Source: Hyalangium gracile (GTDB lineage Bacteria; Myxococcota; Myxococcia; Myxococcales; Myxococcaceae). Taken from it: a DNA stretch of 64,000 nucleotides. Shown piece after piece: positions 29,194 to 37,399 of this stretch; position 1 is the first letter of the stretch, and the number at the start of each line of letters is the position of its first letter. The notes beneath the pieces were generated by a model. That model did not search any database and was not told the origin of the DNA. It was given only the letters and a program-made list of their open reading frames with translations. A program made the position numbers and the translations under genes. The stretch lies in assembly GCF_020103725.1 (NCBI RefSeq), contig NZ_JAHXBG010000013.1:244237-308236 (forward strand). Direction: 5' to 3'.

Positions 29194-30462
29194 TCACGGC
29201 GCCTGGGGCGCGAGCGGTGCAGGGCCCGGGTGTCGTTGCGCGAGCTCTCCGAGAGGCGCCGCGAGCTGCTCGATGCGCCATTGCGGCAGGGCTCGGAACA
29301 GCAGCCACTCGCCACTCTGGAGTGGCCCCTTCACCAGCTGCCCGGTGTCGAGCAGCTGCCGCCCGATGAGGGAGGCATCGTCTTCCAGCGCCAGCTGGAA
29401 GCGGACCTGCTCCAGGCGCCCGTCGTCCAGCTTCGCTCGGCCCTCCACGAACACGCTGTCCTCGCGGAGGAAGAGCTGGGAGGCCCCCTCGACGCGGCCG
29501 TAGGAGTTGTCCGCGAGGATGAGCTCGAACTGCTCGCTTCGCAGCACCGAGGGGCTGTCCCCGCTGGGCGTGTGGCCCACCACCAGTCGATGGATGCCCT
29601 CGCGGGCCAGCGTCGTGATCAGGGCCTGGGAGGGCAGGGCGGGGTGGTTGTGCTGGTCGGCCATGCGCCCGTACACCACGCTGGCGGTGTTGATGCGCTG
29701 GCCCGGAGTGGGGGCTTGATACGCGATGACCGGCTCCCAGGCAGGCGTGCCCTCGGGCGTGAAGCGCTGCTCGGCGAAGGCCTCGAGCTGCTCGCTGTAC
29801 CAGCGGTTGAGGGCCTCTCCCCAGGCGTCCACGCCCTTCACCGGAGCTCGGGAGGGCACTCGACCGACGCTGTGCTCGTGCACACCGCCGTGGACGAAGA
29901 GGGTGTTTCCGATGCGGTGGACCAGCCGGCACGCGGTGAGGTAGTCGCGCAGCAGGCCTCCGGGGCCCAGGTCCTCCAGGAAGCTGTCCACCACGTCTTC
30001 ATCGCTCACGGGCGTGCCGGTGCGGGACAGCTCCTCCAGGCGGTGGTCGAACGCCCCGCGCGCGCCCATGGTGTTCTCGAAGATCCACCGCAGCAGCACG
30101 GGGCGGGGAGCGGTCCGTATCTCGGGCGGCGTTCGCGTGGGAGGGTGTCCGTGCAGCTCCCGCACCAGACGCAGCTTGTTGATGTCTCGATTGCCCGCCA
30201 GGAGCACCACCTGCGAGGGCTGCCGGCGCCAGGCCTCCAGCAGCGTCCGCAGCACCCGGAGCCCCGCCGGGCCTCGGTCGATGGCGTCTCCTCCGAACAC
30301 GAACGTCGCGCCCGGCCGCACAACGAGCCGATCTCCGGACTCGAGGGAGACATGGGGATTGTCCTGGCAGAACGTGGCCAGCTTCTCCCAGATGCCCTCC
30401 ACATCCGTGAGGTACGCCACCGGGTGGCCCGCCTTGCTCGTTCCCTCGGGAGCGCTCTCCAT
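29194..30462 (-). CDS. Calcineurin-like metallophosphoesterase
   Basis: The 422-residue cytosolic protein carries most phosphoesterase motifs: TDVEG near residue 19, GGDAIDRGP near 58, LAGNRDINK near 90, VHGG near 195 and VVGHTPSG near 307. The first motif normally reads D-x-H; here it is D-V-E, so one metal ligand may differ. The C-terminal 80 or so residues are variable. Activity on nucleotides, phosphoproteins or cyclic nucleotides cannot be told from sequence. GGAGTAGG lies upstream of the ATG. A strong hairpin sits upstream, after the next minus-strand gene. Confidence 0.85.
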   Translation of the reverse strand: MESAPEGTSKAGHPVAYLTDVEGIWEKLATFCQDNPHVSLESGDRLVVRPGATFVFGGDAIDRGPAGLRVLRTLLEAWRRQPSQVVLLAGNRDINKLRLVRELHGHPPTRTPPEIRTAPRPVLLRWIFENTMGARGAFDHRLEELSRTGTPVSDEDVVDSFLEDLGPGGLLRDYLTACRLVHRIGNTLFVHGGVHEHSVGRVPSRAPVKGVDAWGEALNRWYSEQLEAFAEQRFTPEGTPAWEPVIAYQAPTPGQRINTASVVYGRMADQHNHPALPSQALITTLAREGIHRLVVGHTPSGDSPSVLRSEQFELILADNSYGRVEGASQLFLREDSVFVEGRAKLDDGRLEQVRFQLALEDDASLIGRQLLDTGQLVKGPLQSGEWLLFRALPQWRIEQLAAPLGELAQRHPGPAPLAPQAP

Positions 30463-30554
30463 GCGCGGGAGCCTACTCCGTGGGCTGGCGACTCAGGAGC
30501 GGCTCATCTGGAGCTGTTCGGCGGGATGGCCGGGAGCGTTGGATACAAGAACGA

Positions 30555-30592
30555 CGGCCCCGCGCTCCGAGTCTTCTCGGAACACGGGGCCG
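30555..30592 (-). terminator. Intrinsic terminator after the 30.6 kb gene
   Basis: An outer CGGCCCCG/CGGGGCCG stem encloses an inner TCCGAG-TCTT-CTCGGA hairpin. On the minus strand it is followed by a T-rich stretch (GTCGTTCTTGT). It lies between the stop of the unknown gene at 30614 and the metallophosphoesterase start, so it probably separates their transcripts. Confidence 0.65.
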
Positions 30593-30613
30593 CTGTTCAT
30601 TCAGCACCCTGCC

Positions 30614-31333
30614 TCAGGAGCGCGGCGTCTTGTCCGCCCGCTTCAGCGGCGTCGGCACCGTGCTCGCCATGGGGCTGTACTGGCTCAGCAGCGCCTCGAT
30701 CAGGTTGTGCACCTGCCCCAGGGGGAGGGTCCGGATCTCCATCACGGACTCTCCCTTGTGGCGGTTCAGCTGCACCCTTACCGGCGAGCCCTGCGGCACG
30801 CTGCGCAGGACCGCCTCGCGGTAGCCGTCCACCAGCGCCCGATCCTCCGGCGGGAAGGGCGTGGAGGGCTCCTCCTCGCGCACCCGCTTGAGGGCCTGGC
30901 GCAGCTCCTCCAGGCTGCAGTCCGCGAAGAGCTTGGGCTTCACCTCGCCCTTCTTGTTCGGCACCTGGATGACAGTGGTGCCCGGCTCCGCGTAGTCCAG
31001 CTCCAGCTTCGTGGCGTCCTTGTAGCTGAGCAGCACGCGCAGGCGGGTGACGCCGTACCGGACCCCCACTTCCTCGCGGAAGGCGCGCGCCACCGCGCCG
31101 TAGTCCAGCAAGGACGTGCGCGACACCTCCTCCACGTTGTCGCAGATGAAGTCCAGCGGGCTCTTGTACTGCTTGGAGCCCTCCAGCAGCTTGCTGTCCA
31201 CCAGGTAGTTGTAGAGCAACCCCATGCGGATGTGGTTGCGCGCCCCGTCCTTCACCAGCTGGAGCATGGTCTCCAGCGCCTCTTCCTTCGTCAGTCCCTC
31301 GTAGGGATTCGGGATAACAGTGTTGTTCTGCAT
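30614..31333 (-). CDS. Conserved protein of unknown function
   Basis: The protein is about 239 residues from the ATG (MQNNTVIPNPYEGLTKEEALE). A GTG 30 bases upstream is in frame but lies too close to its ribosome-site-like sequence. Eight consecutive G residues sit about 11 bases before the ATG and may act as part of the ribosome site. The protein is soluble and charged, with no signal peptide or membrane segment; it contains GLLYNYLVDSKLLEGSKQY, VTRLRVLLSYKDATKLEL and ends near an Asn-Leu-Ile helix. I do not recognise a family. It neighbours the repeat-bounded accessory segment. Confidence 0.7.
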   Translation of the reverse strand: MQNNTVIPNPYEGLTKEEALETMLQLVKDGARNHIRMGLLYNYLVDSKLLEGSKQYKSPLDFICDNVEEVSRTSLLDYGAVARAFREEVGVRYGVTRLRVLLSYKDATKLELDYAEPGTTVIQVPNKKGEVKPKLFADCSLEELRQALKRVREEEPSTPFPPEDRALVDGYREAVLRSVPQGSPVRVQLNRHKGESVMEIRTLPLGQVHNLIEALLSQYSPMASTVPTPLKRADKTPRS

Positions 31334-31543
31334 AAGTGTGAGCCCCCCCCTGTTGAGCCTCACTCCTGCTGAGGCTCGGCCGGCGGGTCAGGGCATGCCG
31401 GTTGCGCGCCCATAGAGCAGGAGCGGGGCCAGGCTCCCGCGCTCGGAAAATCAGGCACTTGTGAGGCGACAAGTCCGAGTTGCGAGACGGTCCAGTCCAC
31501 CGCGGGAGACGGGCACCGATGTAGGGCTGGCCACTGCTGGAGT

Positions 31544-31710
31544 CCCTTACGGCAGTCCGACCGGTCGGACCGACGTAATTCCGACTGAGCCCTTACGGCA
31601 GTCCGACCGTTCGGCACGGCGTAGGTCCGACCGTTCGGCACGGCATATGTCCGACCGTTCGGCACGGCGTAAGTCCGACCGAGCCCTTACGACAGTCCGA
31701 CCGGTCGGAC
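31544..31710. repeat. Palindrome plus 24-base tandem repeat cluster
   Basis: The 16-base palindrome GTCCGACCGGTCGGAC occurs at 31555-31570 and 31695-31710. Between them, at 31601-31672, a 24-base unit (starting GTCCGACCGTTCGGCACGGC) is repeated three times head to tail with one to three differences. A 19-base leader CCCTTACGGCAGTCCGACC occurs at 31544, 31590 and 31684, the last with one change. The cluster lies in the 538-base gap upstream of a kinase gene; apart from the repeats I see no gene there. Unlike CRISPR, there are no unique spacers of constant length. Confidence 0.85.
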
Positions 31711-31871
31711 CGGCGTAGTTTCGTTCCGGCGGAGTCCTTGCGGCAGGCCGCGATGTTCGCTGCACGTGACCTGCCGTGAGGGCCGCGCTCTCGGTGGAGT
31801 GGGGCGTCGCATCTGGCGCCTGACCCACCTTGCGAGGTAGGGTTGCATCTTGCCGACCCTTGAGGGCAGCC

Positions 31872-33245
31872 ATGACTCTTCGCGATATGCGTCCTCATCC
31901 CGAAATTGTCCCCGGCGTGGGGATCGGCCCCTGGGTCGTGCGAGAGCGGCACGACAAGGGTTCCTTCGGGCTCGTCTTCCGAGTGGAACGCGCCGGTCAC
32001 CCCGAAGCCGGCAACTTTGCGCTGAAACTCGCCTTGCATCCCGAGGACCCGCGCTTCGTCCGAGAGGTAGACCTTCTCCAGCGGGTGGTGCATCCCTCGG
32101 TGCCGCACTTCGAAGATCGGGGCTGGTGGACGGGGGAAGAGGGGTTGCTGTTCCCGTATGTCGTCATGGAGTGGGTGGAGGGCGTGCCCTTGTACAGGTG
32201 GGCCCGGGAGCAGCAACGTACCTCCGCCGACGTGCTGCAGCTGCTGGCGCAACTGGCGCAGGCCCTCGTCGTGGCGCACGCCTCCGACAGCCTGCACCGC
32301 GACATCAAGGGGGACAATGTGCTCGTCACGACCGAGGGGCGTGCCGTCCTCCTTGATTGGGGCTGCGGCACGTATGCCGGAGCGAAGGAACTGACGGACT
32401 CGGCCTTGCCCCCGGGCACTCGCAGCTACCGCACGCCCGAGGCCCATCGCTGGGCCTGGGCACACCGGAAGACAGGGGAGCCCTATGAGGCCGGCCCTCC
32501 GGATGACATCTACGCGTTGGGCGTGACGGCCTACCGGCTGTGCACGCGCACCTACCCTCCGCCGCCGGAGGAAGGCTCCGGCCCGCAGCGCCGGGTGCTT
32601 CCGCCCAGCGACCTGGCTACGGTGAGCAGGGGCCTCGAGCGGCTCGTTCTGTCAACACTCTCCGAAGAGCGTGTCTCACGCCCACCTGCGAAGGCCTTGG
32701 CTATCTGCTTTTCAGAAGCCGCCGGAGAGAAGGACGCCTCCAGGCCCATCGTTCCCACTGTTTCAGCAGCCAGGACGGAGCGTGCATCCAGGCCGGGCCC
32801 TCCGCCTGAGTTCGTCGTCCCCTGGTGGCTCTCGGCCAGCGCTGCGGCTCTGGTGGGAGGGCTCGTGGTGTTTGCGGCATTCAAGCTGACGGCCCCGCCG
32901 CAGCCGGATCCCTCGTACTTCCTGGCGGAGCTGCAACGGCACGTGCCTTCTCCTGAGATGCCGGATGCCGGCGTGGCGGATGAGGCGCTGGTCGCCATCG
33001 AGCAGATTCCTCGGGCGCTCCTTCCCGAGTTGCGCTCCCTGGGGCGGTCGATGCCTACCACACCGTTTCCGGGACAGAAGAAGCCCCCTTGTGATCCCGA
33101 GTCACAACGCGCCATCAATGGAGTCTGCTGGGTCGAGGTGGCGCGGAAGAAGCCACCCTGTGGTCCAGAGGCCTTCGACTTCGAGGACGCCTGTTACTTG
33201 CCCCTCATACTCAGCCCCCCGGCGCCTACCTCGGGAGAGCCCTGA
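31872..33245 (+). CDS. Membrane-anchored Ser/Thr protein kinase
   Basis: The start MTLRDMRPHPE has GAGGGC upstream; the frame is open 14 codons earlier. The 457-residue protein has an N-terminal kinase domain (about 15-285) with ALKLALHP lysine, LHRDIKGDN catalytic loop and RSYRTPEA activation segment end. The metal-binding motif reads DWG (LLDWGCGTY) in place of DFG. One transmembrane helix near residue 330 (WLSASAAALVGGLVVFAAF) is followed by an exported tail with two related Cys motifs, KKPPCDPESQ and KKPPCGPEAF. This tail arrangement is common in myxobacterial kinases. Base composition is slightly lower in GC than the surrounding genes, consistent with accessory DNA. Confidence 0.87.
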   Translation: MTLRDMRPHPEIVPGVGIGPWVVRERHDKGSFGLVFRVERAGHPEAGNFALKLALHPEDPRFVREVDLLQRVVHPSVPHFEDRGWWTGEEGLLFPYVVMEWVEGVPLYRWAREQQRTSADVLQLLAQLAQALVVAHASDSLHRDIKGDNVLVTTEGRAVLLDWGCGTYAGAKELTDSALPPGTRSYRTPEAHRWAWAHRKTGEPYEAGPPDDIYALGVTAYRLCTRTYPPPPEEGSGPQRRVLPPSDLATVSRGLERLVLSTLSEERVSRPPAKALAICFSEAAGEKDASRPIVPTVSAARTERASRPGPPPEFVVPWWLSASAAALVGGLVVFAAFKLTAPPQPDPSYFLAELQRHVPSPEMPDAGVADEALVAIEQIPRALLPELRSLGRSMPTTPFPGQKKPPCDPESQRAINGVCWVEVARKKPPCGPEAFDFEDACYLPLILSPPAPTSGEP

Positions 33246-33405
33246 GCCTGAGCCTCCCCGTGTTGAGCCTTCGAGTAGATTCTTCAGTACGGAAGAGAGC
33301 TGGGAGGCGAGTTTGGGTTCAAAGTCCATTTCTAGGGCCTTCCCCGGCTTTGACAGGGTCTTCACCCTTGGGGAGTCAGGTAGCAGCAGGGCGTTCAGAG
33401 GCAAG

Positions 33406-33915
33406 ATGGGCATCGAGATCGATCCCTTTGCATTGACTCGTGCCGAGCTGCGTCCCTCTCAGCCGATCCCAGTCGAATGGGCGATGGGCAGCGCCAGGCC
33501 GATGCAGGTGATGTGGACGATGTACGCAGCACCACTCATTCTTGCGGATTCCGTGGTGCAGCTTCTGCGGTCGCACGGGTTCACTGGCTGGTCTCTATAT
33601 GATGTCGCGGTTCGCGATAAGCAGGGCCAGCCCATCCCAGGCTACAGTGGCCTCTCCATCACCGGACGGTGCGGCAACATCGCTTGGGAGCGAGGTGTCG
33701 AGGTGCCGAGGAGCCGCCCAGCCGGCATCTTCCCTGTGTGGATGGGGCTCTTCTTTGACCCAGAGTCGTGGGATGGATCTGACTTCTTCATGCCAGCCGA
33801 GCGCGGCGGGTATGTCTTCGTGGTGGAGGAGGTGAAGAGGGCACTCGAACGGGCGAAGATCCGCAACGTGGAGTTCACTCCTTTGAACCAGTTCGAGAGG
33901 ACATGGAAGGTTTGA
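33406..33915 (+). CDS. Protein of unknown function, uncertain start
   Basis: From the ATG the product is 169 residues (MGIEIDPFALTRAELRP...). The same frame is open upstream and reads RFFSTEESWEASLGSKS and FDRVFTLGES, which look like real protein, so translation may begin earlier, for example at a TTG at 33313 with GGGAGG in front, or the gene may have lost its 5' end. The C-terminal half contains GYSGLSITGRCGNIAWERG and FDPESWDGSDFFMP. I recognise no family with confidence; a link to myxobacterial immunity-type proteins is only a guess. Codon use is more AT-rich than neighbouring genes. It follows the kinase in the same direction. Confidence 0.6.
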   Translation: MGIEIDPFALTRAELRPSQPIPVEWAMGSARPMQVMWTMYAAPLILADSVVQLLRSHGFTGWSLYDVAVRDKQGQPIPGYSGLSITGRCGNIAWERGVEVPRSRPAGIFPVWMGLFFDPESWDGSDFFMPAERGGYVFVVEEVKRALERAKIRNVEFTPLNQFERTWKV

Positions 33916-33955
33916 TTTCCAGGCAGCAAGCCTGTGGATGCTTCTCGTTACGTTA

Positions 33956-33971
33956 GTCCGACCGGTCGGAC
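33956..33971. repeat. Third copy of the 16-base palindrome
   Basis: GTCCGACCGGTCGGAC occurs again here, 40 bases after the stop of the unknown gene and about 2.2 kb from the 31.5-31.7 kb cluster. It is followed by CGGCAGAACGGGAGG. It therefore marks the far side of the kinase/unknown-gene segment. The rest of the 232-base gap to 34147 holds no gene I can support. Confidence 0.8.
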
Positions 33972-34147
33972 CGGCAGAACGGGAGGAACTTCCTCGCTTC
34001 GAACCATCACGAGCGGTTCAGGTCCCCACCGCTGGGACCTTCCGGGGCCTACCCCGTTGCTTCGGCGCAGCTTCTTCTGCGTTGGTCGGAGGTTCGGAGG
34101 CTGGGGTTGCACGCACCCGGCGAAGCAACTCTTCCGCGCTCTCGCCC

Positions 34148-35284
34148 TCACAGCCAGGAGGAACTCTCCGCAGGCACGGAAGCTACGCCACACATGCGCC
34201 GGACCCGAGCCTCCACCTCCCGTTGAACGGTGACACTGAGCGCTGCGATGCGCTCGGGTGAGAGCCTGCCATCGAGCGGGCGAGAGCTGTTCGAGACGGG
34301 CTGTACGCCACGCGCGCAGATCTCCAGTGCCCGCTCTGTGGCGAGGCGCGCCGGAACGCCACCGCGCTCGAGGCAGAAGGCCAGGACGTCCCATGCAAGC
34401 TCCGCGTGGTCGCTCTCCTCACGAGCCACCGCGGAGAGATGTGCCCGGACGGCAGGATCCCTCGCCTCCGCCGCGGCCTCGCGCGCACGCGCGGCGGCGA
34501 GCCCCTCGCCAAAACAGCCATCGATGAGGGTCTCCATGGCGAGGCGGGAGAGCCCTCCTGGCGCCGTGGCGACCTCCGGGAGCGGCCCCGGCCCCCGGGA
34601 GCGGCCCGCATACCCCGAGGCGAGCGAGTAGGCCCCCCGGGCATGCCGGACTTCGTCGAGGGCCGCGCGCAGGCAGGCTTCGATGAGGTGGGGTGGGGCT
34701 CCCTCCGCCATCAGATCCAACGAGAGCCGGGTGAATGAGGCGATGGAGGCGTGCTCGCTCTTCGCGTCCGCTTCCCACTCAGCGGCGAGCACCTCCCGGC
34801 TCTCCGCGTCCGAGGAGGAAGCCTCGGGAGCCTCGTCCCCCGACCACGCATCTTCCGGGGCGCCATCCGCCGTCACGGGGCGTCCTCGGATGCGGAGCGC
34901 TCGCCCCTCCACCCCGCGCATCTGGGACTGGATGAACGCCAGGCCAAGGCCGCTCGAGAGCAGGGCGATGACGAACGCGAGCGCCCCCAACCCCAGGGAC
35001 ACGAGGCTGCGCTTTCTCCCGCCAGGCCTCCTGTAGGTGAGCATGAGCGCCCGGAGGCTCAGCACGAGCGACACGATGCCGGGGATGCCTGCCAGCAAAA
35101 AAGCGAGCGAGTCGAGGAAGAGGCCGGCCACAACCCAGACGGGCGCCGTGAACGCGGCGATGATGCTGACGGTGAGCGCGAGCGAGGCCGCCTGATGGGA
35201 GTTCGGCTCAGCCGGAGGAACAGGCTCCTCCGCTTCGCGTGCAGGCGGAGCCTGGGTGCTGCTGCCAACGGAGGGAGGGCTCAT
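34148..35284 (-). CDS. Membrane protein with ferritin-like di-iron domain
   Basis: The 378-residue protein begins with a Pro/Glu-rich segment, then three hydrophobic helices between residues 30 and 120 (DUF4190-like pattern: SIIAAFTAPVWVVAGLFLDSLAFLLAG). An acidic linker precedes a C-terminal ferritin-like domain from about residue 165. It has the helix motifs EHASIASF, EVRHARGAY and EESDHAELAW, which carry Glu and His ligands for two irons. Ferritin-like proteins store iron or oxidise substrates; fusion to a membrane anchor is seen in several myxobacterial proteins. Function is not assigned further. Confidence 0.8.
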   Translation of the reverse strand: MSPPSVGSSTQAPPAREAEEPVPPAEPNSHQAASLALTVSIIAAFTAPVWVVAGLFLDSLAFLLAGIPGIVSLVLSLRALMLTYRRPGGRKRSLVSLGLGALAFVIALLSSGLGLAFIQSQMRGVEGRALRIRGRPVTADGAPEDAWSGDEAPEASSSDAESREVLAAEWEADAKSEHASIASFTRLSLDLMAEGAPPHLIEACLRAALDEVRHARGAYSLASGYAGRSRGPGPLPEVATAPGGLSRLAMETLIDGCFGEGLAAARAREAAAEARDPAVRAHLSAVAREESDHAELAWDVLAFCLERGGVPARLATERALEICARGVQPVSNSSRPLDGRLSPERIAALSVTVQREVEARVRRMCGVASVPAESSSWL

Positions 35285-35311
35285 CCTCCCATGCTACCGC
35301 GCCACCGGCGT

Positions 35312-37399
35312 TCAGGGCTCGAGCTGGAGCACCGTGGAGGTCCATCGGGTGGTGCCATTGCCGCTGCCGCGAGTCACCTCCAGCGTCGTGGGCGAAGTCA
35401 GCGAGTGCAGGCCCACCGCCTCTCCGAGGATGTCATCGTCCTGGTAGTCGCTCTCGCCCCCGCCCTGTCCAGACTGCCACTGCCCGCCGGCAAAGGTCAG
35501 GGTGCGCGTCACATCCACCGCGGTGATGGGCACGGAGGTGGTCGTGGTCTCTGGCAGCATCTCCACCCCCACGTGCTGCGCCCGTGCGCTCGTGCCGAAG
35601 TCGATGCGCTCCCAGGAGATGGACTCGATGTCCGTCTCCGTGCAGGTCGAGTCTCCGGCGCTGCGCGTGAAGAGGAGCGAGGTGGTGGGGTTGTTGGGGT
35701 TGAGCGCTCCTCGCACGACCAGATCACACATGCCGGAACCACTGGATTCATCCGCATTGAAGGTGAAGAGCAGCACCGTGGAGGCGGGGTTCACGGGCGT
35801 CAGATTGGAGACGATCTGCTGCGTGCCCTGCATCTGCAGCGTCTCTCCTCGCGTCACGTTCACGCTGGCGAGCTCGACGACCTGCACCGAGGCTGTCCAG
35901 GTCGGCGAGCAGGTGTAGTCGGAATCGAACTCCAGCTCCACTTCGTCCAGATCGGCGAGTCTGGCGACGTAGAAGTCATCCGCGTCCTGAGAGACGCCGC
36001 CCTTCTCGGCGCTCACCAGCAGGAACGTCCGCTGGAAGCTCGCGACGGGTTGGATGGGCAGGTAGATGATGTTCTCGCCCGCGCAGCTTGCCTCCAGGTG
36101 CTGGACCTTCAGGCCGGAAGACCGCTCCGCCGTCTGCCACCGGATCCGGACGGTGCCCTCCGCGGTGTTCCGGTAGCAGGTGATGGCCGTGGGGGAGGTG
36201 AGCGAGCAGCGCACGTTCGCGGCGGCGGGGCTGCCGAGGTCCGAGGTGGCCTGGAAGATCATCAGGGTCTTCGAGATGTCGACCTGCGCGGGCGAGATGG
36301 GGCACGTCAGCGTGCGGGTGGTGGACGACATGGTGCAGGTGCCTGTGCGCACCATGGGCAGGATCGTCTCGCTCTGGCTGGCGGCGGTGACTCCCGAGGC
36401 GCTGGCCATGAGGACCATCGTGCCGCCGGTGTTCCCCTTGAAATAGAAGAACGCGCGTGACGTGCCAGCGGCGAAGCTCGCCTGGGTGATGGCGGTCACG
36501 CATGACGCATTGGAGAAGAACGAGAGCCCCGAGGAGGGCTGCGTCACCAGGGACACCGGCGTCTGCGAGGAGAAGGCAGAGGCATTGCCGAACGCGTCCC
36601 GCGCCTCGAGCTCCACCCGGAAGGAACAGGCCCCGGTGAGCAGGGTCTGAGGGGGACTTCGGAAGACGAGGACCGCCGGAGAGCCAGGGAGGATGGTCTC
36701 GTCCTGGAACGCGGGAGACAGCCCGCTGGGCGTCCCCACGACTACCCGCGCGAACTGCGCCACGGTGCTTCTAAAATAGAAGGCGGCGCGGCTGTTTCCA
36801 GCCGGCACGGTCACCTGGGTGGTGACGGTCTGACAGGCCGAGTCGCTGAAGAAGTTGAAGCCCGAGTCCCCCTGGCTCACCAGGAACAGGGGCGTCGCGG
36901 AGTTGACGGGTGCCGGGCTCCCCATGGCATCGCGCGTCTCGACCACCACCTGCGCGGAGCACTGTCCCGCCGTCACGCTCTGCGGCGGGCTGACGAAGGA
37001 AAGCTGCGTCGGTTGAGCAGGGCCCCCATCCGGCACTCCACCGTCGGGGCCCGCGTCAGCAGGCCCGCCATCGGCAGGCCCACCATCCGGGCGCCCACCA
37101 TCCGGGCGCCCACCATCCGGAGGCCCACCATCCGGAGGCCCGCCATCTGGCCCGCCATCGATGCCACCGCCATCGGGAGGTCCGCCATCCGCCCCACCGT
37201 CCGTGCCGCCGTCGGGAAGGGCTGACTCGGCCCGGCACTCGCCCTGGTCGCAGACGAAGCCCGAGGCACACTCCGTGTCCTGGGTGCACGCGAAGCGCCG
37301 CGTCGTGACGTCGGTGGAGCCGCAGTCACACCCCTGCAGCAGGGCCAGCAGCGCCATGGCGAGCCAGATGACAGAGGAGCGTCTCTCGAAGCGCGTCAT
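35312..37399 (-). CDS. Lipoprotein with Asp/Gly-Pro repeat linker and duplicated Ig-like domains
   Basis: The 695-residue protein starts MTRFERRSS and has a lipobox LQGC near residue 24. A small Cys-rich module (CTQDTECASGFVCDQGEC) resembles the common DUF4215-neighbouring myxobacterial pattern. A linker of PDGG and PADGG repeats spans about residues 62-128. Two roughly 110-residue beta domains follow; they are internal duplicates, sharing RDAxG, FFSxxxCxT, AGxSRAxFYF and ETILP. A further beta-rich region lies beyond residue 360. The start overlaps the stop of the upstream gene (ATGA), so the two are translationally coupled. A surface or spore-coat role is inferred only from the architecture. 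Confidence 0.85.
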   Translation of the reverse strand: MTRFERRSSVIWLAMALLALLQGCDCGSTDVTTRRFACTQDTECASGFVCDQGECRAESALPDGGTDGGADGGPPDGGGIDGGPDGGPPDGGPPDGGRPDGGRPDGGPADGGPADAGPDGGVPDGGPAQPTQLSFVSPPQSVTAGQCSAQVVVETRDAMGSPAPVNSATPLFLVSQGDSGFNFFSDSACQTVTTQVTVPAGNSRAAFYFRSTVAQFARVVVGTPSGLSPAFQDETILPGSPAVLVFRSPPQTLLTGACSFRVELEARDAFGNASAFSSQTPVSLVTQPSSGLSFFSNASCVTAITQASFAAGTSRAFFYFKGNTGGTMVLMASASGVTAASQSETILPMVRTGTCTMSSTTRTLTCPISPAQVDISKTLMIFQATSDLGSPAAANVRCSLTSPTAITCYRNTAEGTVRIRWQTAERSSGLKVQHLEASCAGENIIYLPIQPVASFQRTFLLVSAEKGGVSQDADDFYVARLADLDEVELEFDSDYTCSPTWTASVQVVELASVNVTRGETLQMQGTQQIVSNLTPVNPASTVLLFTFNADESSGSGMCDLVVRGALNPNNPTTSLLFTRSAGDSTCTETDIESISWERIDFGTSARAQHVGVEMLPETTTTSVPITAVDVTRTLTFAGGQWQSGQGGGESDYQDDDILGEAVGLHSLTSPTTLEVTRGSGNGTTRWTSTVLQLEP

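Noticed and set aside
31544..31710. CRISPR array
   Set aside because: The repeats are contiguous 24-base units without unique constant-length spacers, and there are no cas genes.
31461..31718. Short open frames with RSDRSARR or PNGRTYAV repeats over the tandem repeat
   Set aside because: The peptides merely mirror the DNA repeat in each frame, with no ribosome site.
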